This document shows positions 51,290 to 57,940 of a stretch of 57,940 nt of DNA, piece by piece. Positions within the stretch are counted from its first letter, which is position 1, and each line of letters begins with the position of its first letter. Source of the stretch: Sphaerisporangium rufum (GTDB taxonomy: Bacteria; Actinomycetota; Actinomycetes; Streptosporangiales; Streptosporangiaceae); NCBI RefSeq assembly GCF_016863395.1, contig NZ_BOOU01000006.1:1-57940 (forward strand). The letters run 5' to 3'. A program made the translations under genes and the position numbers. The notes under the pieces are model-generated. The model had not been told where the DNA came from, ran no database searches, and saw nothing but the letters and a program-made list of their open reading frames with translations.

Positions 51290-52225
51290 ATGGCAATCCC
51301 GGACCTCACACCGTATCCCGTGGCGGCGAAATACGCCGTGCTCGTGGACGTCGGCTACCTCTACGCGGCGGCGGGCGAGGTCCTGCTGGGCGCCAAGGAG
51401 CGCAAGGAGTACCGGGTCGCCGCCGACGAGCTGATCCAGGCGCTCAAGAAGCACGCCATGGAGCGCATCCCCGGTGAACTGCTCCGCATCTACTGGTACG
51501 ACGCCGCCCGCGACCGGGTCCCCACCGTCGACCAGCGGGTGATCGCCCAGCTCCCCTGGGTCAAGGTGCGCCTGGGCAACCTCAACGCGCGCGGCCAGCA
51601 GAAAGGCGTGGACGCCCAGATCCGCAGCGACCTGGAGGCGCTGGCCCGGCACCACGCGGTCAGCGACACCATACTGATCGCCGGCGACGAGGACATGGTG
51701 CCCGCGGTCGAGGCCGCCCAGACCTTCGGGGTGCGCATCCACCTGTGGGGGGTCGAGCCGCCGTACGGCACCAACCAGGCCGAGCGGCTGGTCTGGGAGT
51801 CCGACACGGTGGAGGAGCTGACCGCCGACTTCCTGCGCCCGTACTTCAACCGCGCCGCCCAGGTCGTGCCGGCCGCGCCGGCTCCCCCCTCCCCCGCGCA
51901 GGTCTTCGCCGGCCGCACGCTCAAGCCGGCCGTCAAGCATCCCGGGCAGGTCACCAAGCTCGGCCCGAGCCGCCCGCGGGTCGAGGAGGTCGGCGAGCAC
52001 GTGGCGCAGAAGTGGATCCTCACCCGGGGCCGCGACAACATCCGCGACCTGCTCCCCGGCCCGCTGCTGCCCACGGTGATCGACACCGAGCTGCTGATCG
52101 AGGCGGAGAAGGAGCTCGGCCACTCCCTGCGCCCCTACCCAGAGGCCCGGGTCTGGCTGCGGGACGGCTTCTGGGCCCGCGTCTACCGCGAGTTCGACCT
52201 CGGTGTCGGCATCTCCACCAAGTGA
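51290..52225 (+). CDS. NYN-domain protein with C-terminal LOTUS/OST-like region
   Basis: Second NYN protein in the window, 311 residues. The N-terminal PIN-like domain has YAVLVDVGYLYAAAG, LLRIYWYDAARD, QKGVDAQIRSDLEALARHHAVSDTILIAGDEDMVPAVEAA and IHLWGVEPP, so all metal-binding acidic residues appear intact. A Pro/Ala linker leads to a helical C-terminal region (VAQKWILTRGRDNIRDLLPG) whose nature is not certain. An RNase role is inferred from fold. ATG 51290 is preceded by GAGGAGAG. It probably has its own promoter, 100 bases after the carboxylase operon. Confidence 0.85.
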   Translation: MAIPDLTPYPVAAKYAVLVDVGYLYAAAGEVLLGAKERKEYRVAADELIQALKKHAMERIPGELLRIYWYDAARDRVPTVDQRVIAQLPWVKVRLGNLNARGQQKGVDAQIRSDLEALARHHAVSDTILIAGDEDMVPAVEAAQTFGVRIHLWGVEPPYGTNQAERLVWESDTVEELTADFLRPYFNRAAQVVPAAPAPPSPAQVFAGRTLKPAVKHPGQVTKLGPSRPRVEEVGEHVAQKWILTRGRDNIRDLLPGPLLPTVIDTELLIEAEKELGHSLRPYPEARVWLRDGFWARVYREFDLGVGISTK

Positions 52226-52307
52226 CCCTCCCCGGCCGCGGAACCGGCCGCGGCGAGGTCCGATTTCCGCCGGTCCCCTCCCCTGGCCAGGGCATAACGT
52301 CGTACTC

Positions 52308-53759
52308 GTGACCCCACACCAGACGCTCGACTTCGACGCGTGCTACCGGGCCGCCAGCGCCCGCGACACCCGGTTCGACGGGCGCTTCTACACGGCCGTC
52401 ACCTCCACCGGCATCTACTGCCGCCCCGTCTGCCCGGCCCGCACCCCGGCCCGGCGCAACGTGCGGTTCTACCCGCACGCCGCCGCCGCCGAGGCCGCCG
52501 GCTTCCGCCCCTGCCGCCGGTGCCGCCCCGAGCTGAGCCCCGGCGACCCCGGCTGGGACGTGGCCGCCGACCTGGTCGGCCGGGCGCTGCGGCTGATCGA
52601 CGACGGGGTGGCCGACGAGTACGGCGTGGCCGGCCTGGCCGGCCGGTTGCACATCACCGAGCGGCACCTGCTGCGGCTGTTCAGCACCCGGATCGGCGCC
52701 GGGCCGCTGGCGGTGGCCAGGACCCGGCGGTTGCTGCTGGCCAAACAGCTCCTCACCGAGACCGCGCTGCCGATCAGTGACGTGGCGTTCGCCGCCGGGT
52801 TCGGCAGCCTGCGGCAGTTCAACGCCACCCTCAAGGACGCCTACGGCTTCACCCCGAGCGACCTGCGCGCCTCCTCCGCCGGGCGGGCCACGACCGCCGC
52901 GGGCCCGCCGGGCGGCGGGCCGGCCGCGCTCACCCTGCGGCTCTCCCACCGCGCGCCCTACGACGCGGCGACGCTGTTCGCCTTCCTGGCCGCCCGGGCC
53001 GTGCCGGGCGTCGAGGAGGCGACGGCGACCACCTACCGCCGTACCGTGCCGGGCGGGACGATCACGCTGGTCCCGGCCGCCGACCACGTGCGGCTGACGG
53101 TGGCCGTGGACGACACCCGCCGGCTGGCCAGGGTCGTCGCCCGGTGCCGCCGGCTGCTCGACCTGGACGCCGACCCGCTCGCCATCGCCGCCGCGCTGGC
53201 GCCCACCAGCCTGCGGCCGCTGGTCACCGCCCGGCCCGGCCTGCGGGTGCCGGGCGCGTTCGACGGGTTCGAACTGGCGGTCCGCGCCGTGGTGGGGCAG
53301 CAGATCTCGGTCGCCGGGGCCCGTACCCTGCTCGGCCGGATCGCCGCCCGGGCCGGCGCACCGGTCCGGGCCGGCACCGCCGGGACCGGGGAGGGGCCGG
53401 ACCTGCTCTTCCCGGACGCCGGGCGGCTGGCCGGCGCGGACCTGTCCGGCCTCGGCCTGACCGGCCGGCGGATCGCCACGCTGCGGACCCTGGCCGAGCG
53501 GGTCGCCACGGGCGAGATCGACCTGGACGGCGGCGCCGACCCGGCGCAGGCCACCGCCCGGCTGCTCGCCGTACCGGGCATCGGCCCGTGGACGGCCGGC
53601 TACATCGCGATGCGCGCGCTGCGCGACCCGGACGCCTGGCCGGCCGGCGACCTCGGCCTGCGCCGGGCCATGGCCGCGCTGGACATCCCCGACGACGACA
53701 TCGAGCGGTGGCGCCCCTGGCGGGCGTACGCCGCCCTGCACCTATGGAGTTCCGAATGA
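52308..53759 (+). CDS. Ada/AlkA fusion: adaptive-response regulator and 3-methyladenine DNA glycosylase
   Basis: Alkylation-repair protein of 483 residues. The N-terminal Ada zinc domain has TGIYCRPVCPAR and FRPCRRCRPE, giving the four cysteines including the methyl acceptor. An AraC-type helix-turn-helix pair follows (VAGLAGRLHITERHLLRLF and PISDVAFAAGFGSLRQFNATLK). The C-half is an AlkA glycosylase: AVVGQQISVAGARTLL, then the helix-hairpin-helix LLAVPGIGPWTAGYIAM with the catalytic aspartate in WPAGDLGLRRA. The start is GTG 52308. It overlaps ogt by 4 bases (ATGA), so sensor, glycosylase and alkyltransferase are made together. Confidence 0.94.
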   Translation: MTPHQTLDFDACYRAASARDTRFDGRFYTAVTSTGIYCRPVCPARTPARRNVRFYPHAAAAEAAGFRPCRRCRPELSPGDPGWDVAADLVGRALRLIDDGVADEYGVAGLAGRLHITERHLLRLFSTRIGAGPLAVARTRRLLLAKQLLTETALPISDVAFAAGFGSLRQFNATLKDAYGFTPSDLRASSAGRATTAAGPPGGGPAALTLRLSHRAPYDAATLFAFLAARAVPGVEEATATTYRRTVPGGTITLVPAADHVRLTVAVDDTRRLARVVARCRRLLDLDADPLAIAAALAPTSLRPLVTARPGLRVPGAFDGFELAVRAVVGQQISVAGARTLLGRIAARAGAPVRAGTAGTGEGPDLLFPDAGRLAGADLSGLGLTGRRIATLRTLAERVATGEIDLDGGADPAQATARLLAVPGIGPWTAGYIAMRALRDPDAWPAGDLGLRRAMAALDIPDDDIERWRPWRAYAALHLWSSE

Positions 53760-54268
53760 CCGCGACCGACACCATCGACGCGCAGGTGCTGCCCACCCCG
53801 CCCGGCCCGCTGGCCCTGCTGGCCCGGGACGGCGTGCTGGTGGCCGCCGGCTTCACCACCGACCCCGAGGCCATGTTCCAGCGCCTGCCCGCCGCGCTGC
53901 GGGCGCTGCCGCTGCGCCGGGTGGCCGACCTGGGCGCGCCGGCCCGGGCCGTCCGCGACTACCTGGCCGGCGACCTGCGCGCGCTGGACGCGATACCGGT
54001 CGACCAGCCCGGGTCGCCGCGCCGGCAGAGCCTGCTCGCGGCGCTGCGCGCCGTCCCGGCCGGCACCACCGTCAGCTACGCCGGGCTCGCCGAACGGGCC
54101 GGGCTGCCGCGCACCGCCGCCCGGGCGGCCGGCGGTGCCTGCGCGCAGAACCTGATCGCCCCGTTCGTGCCGTGCCACCGGGTGCTGCCCTCGACCGGCG
54201 GCTACGGCGGCTACTACTACGGCACTCCGGTGAAGGAGTGGCTCCTGCGGCACGAGGGCGCGGTGTGA
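53756..54268 (+). CDS. ogt: Methylated-DNA-[protein]-cysteine S-methyltransferase
   Basis: O6-alkylguanine-DNA alkyltransferase, 170 residues, a suicide repair protein. The C-terminal domain has PAGTTVSYAGLAERAGLPRTAARAAGGACAQN and the acceptor motif PFVPCHRVLPSTGGYGGY. The N-terminal domain is short. It is translationally coupled to the Ada/AlkA fusion, whose Ada part can sense methyl damage and activate the operon. Confidence 0.95.
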   Translation: MTATDTIDAQVLPTPPGPLALLARDGVLVAAGFTTDPEAMFQRLPAALRALPLRRVADLGAPARAVRDYLAGDLRALDAIPVDQPGSPRRQSLLAALRAVPAGTTVSYAGLAERAGLPRTAARAAGGACAQNLIAPFVPCHRVLPSTGGYGGYYYGTPVKEWLLRHEGAV

Positions 54269-54352
54269 CCGGACGACCTGCCCGGATCGGGCGGGCCGGA
54301 TCCTGATAAATGCTCAAGAAATCGGGCGTAGCCGCGCGTTCGCGGATACTGA

Positions 54353-55486
54353 GTGGTTGGGTATGGGGATGGACTGATATATCAATTCCCCGTATCGATC
54401 CAACCCTGGAGGCCCGCCCTGCTGACCCCGGCGAGCAGCGCGCACCGGAACACCCCGGTGGTGCTGAGGTCGTTGCCCTTCGTCGCCCTGGCGGCGGTGG
54501 CCCTCATCGACCTCTTCACCGGTCCCCGGCTGGGATTCCTGCCGCTGCTCACCCTGGGCCCGACGTTCGCGTCGGTGTCCGGCAGCGTGCGGCGCACCGC
54601 GGCCATCGGCGTCCTGGCGCTGGCCGTCTGCGTACCGCTCGCCCTCTTCCACAACCGGCAGTTCAGCACCCAGAACCTGCTCACCCTGGTGACGATCTTC
54701 GCGGTGACCGGGGCCGGCATGCTGGCCGCCCATCTGCGCATCCGCCGCGAACTCGAGCTGGCCAACGTGCGGATGGTGGCCGAGACCGCCCAGCGCGTGC
54801 TGCTGCGCCCGGTGCCGCGCAGCGCCGGCGACCTGCGGATCGCGCTCTCCTACACCTCGGCCACCGCCGAGGCGCGCATCGGCGGTGACCTGTACGAGGT
54901 GGTCACCACGCCCGGCGGGGTGCGGCTGCTCATCGGCGACGTCCAGGGCAAGGGCCTGGACGCGGTGGAGACCGCCGCCTGGGTGCTCGGCGCGTTCCGC
55001 GAGGCCGCCTACGACGAGCCCGAGCTGGCCGGCGTGGGCGACCGGCTGGAGATCAGCCTGGCCCGCCACCTGGGCGGCGAGAAGTTCGTCACCGCCATCC
55101 TGGCCGAGGTCGACGGCACCGGCATCACCCTGCTCAACTTCGGCCACCCGGCCCCGCTGGTCGTCCGCGGCGACGGCACGATCACGCCGGTCGACCCCGA
55201 CATCGAGGCCCCGCCGCTCGGCCTGGCCTCGCTCGCCGCGAGCGCGCCCAAGCCGCAGCGGATCCCGTTCCAGGACGGTGACCAGATCCTGCTGTACACC
55301 GACGGCGTCATCGAGGCCCGCGACCACGCGCGCGCCTTCTACCCGCTGGGCGAGCGCGCGACGCTGCTGGCCGGCGCCACCGACCCGCAGGAGGCGCTGG
55401 ACGAGCTGCGGGCCGACCTGCTACGGCACGTGGGCGGCCCGGTGCTGGACGACGTCGCCATGCTCCTGCTGCGCCGCCAGCAGTGA
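54353..55486 (+). CDS. Membrane-bound PP2C/SpoIIE-family protein phosphatase
   Basis: Serine/threonine phosphatase of up to 377 residues. Three or four hydrophobic helices form the N-terminal membrane part (VALAAVALIDLFTG to FAVTGAGMLAAHL). The C-terminal SpoIIE domain has RIGGDLYEVV, LIGDVQGKGLDAVETA, LLNFGHPAPLVV and LLYTDGVIEARD, which hold the metal aspartates. It likely acts on an anti-sigma-factor antagonist. The GTG at 54353 is the only standard start; a CTG at 54419, six bases after GGAGG, fits better with where coding-like sequence begins. Confidence 0.88.
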   Translation: MVGYGDGLIYQFPVSIQPWRPALLTPASSAHRNTPVVLRSLPFVALAAVALIDLFTGPRLGFLPLLTLGPTFASVSGSVRRTAAIGVLALAVCVPLALFHNRQFSTQNLLTLVTIFAVTGAGMLAAHLRIRRELELANVRMVAETAQRVLLRPVPRSAGDLRIALSYTSATAEARIGGDLYEVVTTPGGVRLLIGDVQGKGLDAVETAAWVLGAFREAAYDEPELAGVGDRLEISLARHLGGEKFVTAILAEVDGTGITLLNFGHPAPLVVRGDGTITPVDPDIEAPPLGLASLAASAPKPQRIPFQDGDQILLYTDGVIEARDHARAFYPLGERATLLAGATDPQEALDELRADLLRHVGGPVLDDVAMLLLRRQQ

Positions 55487-55598
55487 CCGGCCACCGGAAA
55501 CCAGATCCGCATCGCCCGCCGCGCCGCCACGTCCGGCCGGGATCCCTAGGATGCAGGTGGAGTAGGAACCATTCCGACCGAGCCGAGGACGTCCCGAC

Positions 55599-56213
55599 AT
55601 GATCGCGTGGCCTGAACCGCAACACACGCCCATCACGTGGGAGACGTTCCTCGACATCGACGAGGACGTCCGCCGCGATCTGGAGATCGTCGACGGCTAC
55701 GTGGTCCCCCGCGAGCAGCGCGGCCGGGAGCACCAGAAGGTGGGCACCCGCCTGTCCCTGGCCCTGGAACGGGCCGCCGTCACCGAGATGCGCCGCACCG
55801 GCAACGCCTCGTGCTACGAGACCAACACCGAGGTCGACGTGCTGCTGTGGGAGGTGCCGCCCACCGCCCGCAAACCCGACGCGGTGCTGCACCGTTGCCT
55901 GCCCGAATTCGAGCAGTTGGCCGCCGGGCATGTCGTCATCGTCGCCGAGGTGCTCTCCACCTGGTCGGAGCGCCGCGATCGGGTGCACAAGATGAGCGAC
56001 TACGCCGACGCCGGCATCCCGCACTACTGGGTGGTCGGCTTCGACAAGATCGGCGCCCTGGTCATCGAACGCTACGCGCTCACCGGGGGGGCCAAGCCGT
56101 ACACGCACATCGGGACCACCCACCGTGACATGGGACCGGTGGCCGTCCGCGTCACCGACCCGTTCCCGCTCGAACTCCTGTGGCGGGACCTGGAGATCGC
56201 CCCGCCGGTCTGA
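55599..56213 (+). CDS. Uma2 family (DUF820) PD-(D/E)XK-fold protein
   Basis: Protein of 204 residues of the restriction-endonuclease-like Uma2 family, abundant in actinobacteria and cyanobacteria. The core is ARKPDAVLHRC, then VVIVAEVLSTWSERRDRVHKMSDYADAGIPHYWVVGF, which supplies the D...ExE-like site with the downstream lysine. Function is unproven; most genomes hold many solitary copies. ATG 55599 is the start. It is monocistronic here. Confidence 0.85.
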   Translation: MIAWPEPQHTPITWETFLDIDEDVRRDLEIVDGYVVPREQRGREHQKVGTRLSLALERAAVTEMRRTGNASCYETNTEVDVLLWEVPPTARKPDAVLHRCLPEFEQLAAGHVVIVAEVLSTWSERRDRVHKMSDYADAGIPHYWVVGFDKIGALVIERYALTGGAKPYTHIGTTHRDMGPVAVRVTDPFPLELLWRDLEIAPPV

Positions 56214-56234
56214 GCCAGGTTCCGCGGGTCGCGG

Positions 56235-56750
56235 TCAGCCGCCGGGGGCGAAGATGGCCCGGGGGTCGCCGGTGAACCAGACGTTGTCGATGCGCAGCCG
56301 GTGGATGAGCCAGCGGTCACCGTCGCGGACCAGTTCGGCGTCGTAGAGGTTCTTCAGCAGCGCGTGCGTGCCGGGGGCGTCGACGACCAGGTGCTGGGCC
56401 TCCACCAGGGCGGTCAGCCGGGCGTGGTCGCCGTCCAGTGCCACCCGCGGGTTGGTGACCTGGTGGGTGGTGCGGACCCGGCCGGCGAACATGCCGAGGA
56501 TGGTGGCCGCGATCTCCGGGCCACCGGTCATCAGCGGCGCCGCCCCGCCCCACCGGGCCGCCGCCGGGGCGAAGTCCAGCTCCGCGTCCGCGGCGAAGCA
56601 CGAGGCGAACAGCTCTTCGTCCCGCAGGTCCTGGCCCAGGGCGAACCGGTACAGCGCATCGGTGATCTCGGCTCGGTCGCGCAGCTCCCGGGCGGTGGCC
56701 GCGGTGTCCTCCGCCGGCGCGGTGAGGGCCTGGACCGAGGTGACGTACAT
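56235..56750 (-). CDS. SnoaL-like (NTF2-fold) protein
   Basis: Protein of 171 residues of the SnoaL_4/bile-acid dehydratase-like group. The helical start RDRAEITDALYRFALGQDLRDEELFASCF and the cone-forming strands (TTHQVTNPRVALDGDHARLTALVEAQHLV, RDGDRWLIHRLRIDNVWFTGD) fit the NTF2 fold. The reaction cannot be assigned. ATG 56750 is preceded by AGGAG with six bases of spacing. It is divergent from a LysR gene, the probable regulator. Confidence 0.86.
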   Translation of the reverse strand: MYVTSVQALTAPAEDTAATARELRDRAEITDALYRFALGQDLRDEELFASCFAADAELDFAPAAARWGGAAPLMTGGPEIAATILGMFAGRVRTTHQVTNPRVALDGDHARLTALVEAQHLVVDAPGTHALLKNLYDAELVRDGDRWLIHRLRIDNVWFTGDPRAIFAPGG

Positions 56751-56871
56751 GATGAACTCCTGGTGGGTCGCCGTAACGGGGCACGTCCCACCCTGCGGGC
56801 CCGCCGGGCGGCGATCAACGGCCGTCCGGAGCCGTATCGTGAAGTGAGGCTTGACGGTGGGCGGTGGTGTG

Positions 56872-57840
56872 ATGTTCGAGCGGCAGGAGCTGGAGACCTT
56901 GCTGGCGCTGGCCGAGGAGCTGCATTTCGGCCGGACCGCCGCGCGGCTGAACGTGTCCACCGCCCGGGTCAGCCAGACGATCCGCGGGCTGGAACGGCGG
57001 GTGGGCGCGCCGCTGTTCGACCGCACCAGCCGCCGGGTGGCACCGACCGAGATCGGCCGGCGCCTCGCCGAGGAGATCGCCCCCGCCTGGGCACAGATCA
57101 TCGCCGCCGGCGAGCGGGCGGTGGACGCCGGCCGCGGCTTCACCGGCACGCTGCGCGCCGCGTTCGTCGACCCGGCGGGCGGCCAGCTGCTGGCCGGGGC
57201 CGGCGAGCTGTTCCGCGGCCGGCATCCGGAGTGCGGGCTGGAGCTGCGCGAGGCACCGGTCACCGCCGCCGCCGGCCGGGTGCGCGAGGGCACGGTGGAT
57301 CTGGCGCTGGTCCCCTTCCCGGTGGCCGTCCCCGAGCTGGCCCGGGGACCGGTGCTGGTCCGCGAGGCACGGGTGCTCGCCGTGCGGCACGACCATCCTT
57401 TCGCCCGCCGGGATTCGGTCGCGATGGCCGACCTGTCACGCGTCCGGCTGATCGAGCTCGCCGGAGCCGGCCCGGCGGGTCCCGCCCGGGATCACCGCAC
57501 GGCCGGCGGGCCGCCCGCCTGGCCGGACGCGGGACCCGCGGCGGCGGTGGCGACGGTCGACGAGGCGCTGACGCTGGCCGGCGCCGGGCAGGGCGCCTTC
57601 GTCACCGGAGCGCACGCCCGCCGCTACCACCCGCGGCCGGACGTCGCCTACGTGCCCATCCGGGACGCGCCCCCGCTGGAGTGGGGGCTGGTCTGGCCGG
57701 CCGCCGGCGGCACCGCCCGGGTGCTGGCCTTCGCCCGCGCCGCCACCGACCTGCTGGCACCGGGCCGGAGCGCCGCCGGGGTATCGGTGACCGGGGCGGC
57801 GCCCGCCGGGCCGGGACCGCGGCCCGCCGATCCGGGCTGA
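56872..57840 (+). CDS. LysR-family transcriptional regulator
   Basis: Regulator of about 322 residues. The N-terminal winged helix is FERQELETLLALAEELHFGRTAARLNVSTARVSQTIRGLERRVGAPLFDR. The C-terminal periplasmic-binding-like domain (VREGTVDLALVPFPV, LAVRHDHPFARRDSVAMADL) is intact. It shares a 120-base divergent region with the SnoaL-like gene. ATG 56872 is preferred; in-frame GTG and TTG codons lie upstream to 56851. The stop TGA falls in a degenerate unit of the tandem repeat that follows. Confidence 0.9.
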   Translation: MFERQELETLLALAEELHFGRTAARLNVSTARVSQTIRGLERRVGAPLFDRTSRRVAPTEIGRRLAEEIAPAWAQIIAAGERAVDAGRGFTGTLRAAFVDPAGGQLLAGAGELFRGRHPECGLELREAPVTAAAGRVREGTVDLALVPFPVAVPELARGPVLVREARVLAVRHDHPFARRDSVAMADLSRVRLIELAGAGPAGPARDHRTAGGPPAWPDAGPAAAVATVDEALTLAGAGQGAFVTGAHARRYHPRPDVAYVPIRDAPPLEWGLVWPAAGGTARVLAFARAATDLLAPGRSAAGVSVTGAAPAGPGPRPADPG

Positions 57841-57940
57841 CCGGGCCCGGCTGACCCGATCCGCGCTGACCCGATCCGCGCTGACCCGATCCGCGCTGAC
57901 CCGATCCGCGCTGACCCGATCCGCGCTGACCCGATCCGCG
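57826..57940. repeat. 15-bp tandem repeat after the LysR gene, running off the window
   Basis: Six identical copies of CTGACCCGATCCGCG fill 57851-57940, reaching the last base of the window, so the array is longer. Two degenerate units precede it from 57826, and the first of these holds the LysR stop codon. Identical copies indicate recent slippage. Confidence 0.92.

Noticed and set aside
57851-57940. CRISPR array
   Set aside because: Units are 15 bases with no spacers, so it is a simple tandem repeat.

Overview
The window is about 58 kb of very GC-rich DNA with strongly GC-biased third codon positions, many GTG and some TTG starts, and mostly short intergenic gaps. Gene content is actinobacterial: S-(hydroxymethyl)mycothiol dehydrogenase, an acyl-CoA carboxylase beta plus small epsilon subunit pair, an LCP/LytR_C wall ligase, DtxR/IdeR-like iron boxes and several WYL/TetR regulators. 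A Streptosporangiales or Thermomonosporaceae-type actinomycete would fit, but the genus cannot be fixed from the sequence alone. No tRNA, rRNA, CRISPR array or intact prophage was seen.

Layout. 1-2.1 kb: the end of an acetoacetate-decarboxylase-like gene, a YefM/RelE-type toxin-antitoxin pair and a SAM methyltransferase. 2.1-12.6 kb: a cell-envelope locus with two family 2 glycosyltransferases, a CDP-alcohol phosphotransferase, an AraM/EgsA-type polyol-phosphate dehydrogenase, a LicC/IPCT-like cytidylyltransferase, an IspD/TarI-family cytidylyltransferase, a DUF5941-like membrane protein, a 762-residue fusion whose CDP-alcohol phosphotransferase active site is dismantled, and an LCP ligase. 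Together they look like a pathway that makes a CDP-polyol, builds a phosphopolyol glycopolymer and attaches it to peptidoglycan. 12.6-15 kb: purC and a membrane serine hydrolase.

15-26 kb is accessory and mosaic: a serine recombinase relic, two TetR-controlled gene sets with visible operators, a beta-lactamase-fold hydrolase, an alpha/beta hydrolase behind a MerR-type 19-bp-spacer promoter, a secreted GH44 glycosidase, an ISL3 transposase relic and an orphan gene of unknown function. 26-43 kb is conserved housekeeping: acyl-CoA dehydrogenase, UDP-glucose dehydrogenase, an epoxide hydrolase with a divergent WYL regulator, purK-purE, a GtrA flippase-like protein, an OmpR-type two-component system, bacterioferritin plus bacterioferritin-associated ferredoxin with tandem iron boxes, mycothiol-dependent formaldehyde oxidation with a metallo-beta-lactamase-fold partner, an adenylate cyclase, a PH-domain membrane protein, birA and fdhD.

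43-58 kb: a NYN-domain RNase-like gene whose leader contains a complete terminator-like hairpin, PEP carboxylase, an ABC exporter, acyl-CoA carboxylase beta and epsilon, a second NYN protein, an Ada/AlkA fusion overlapping ogt (alkylation repair), a SpoIIE/PP2C phosphatase, an Uma2-family protein, a SnoaL-like protein and a divergent LysR regulator. The window ends inside a 15-bp tandem repeat. Three separate genes (gtrA, birA, lysR) have short tandem repeats that start at or run across their stop codon.
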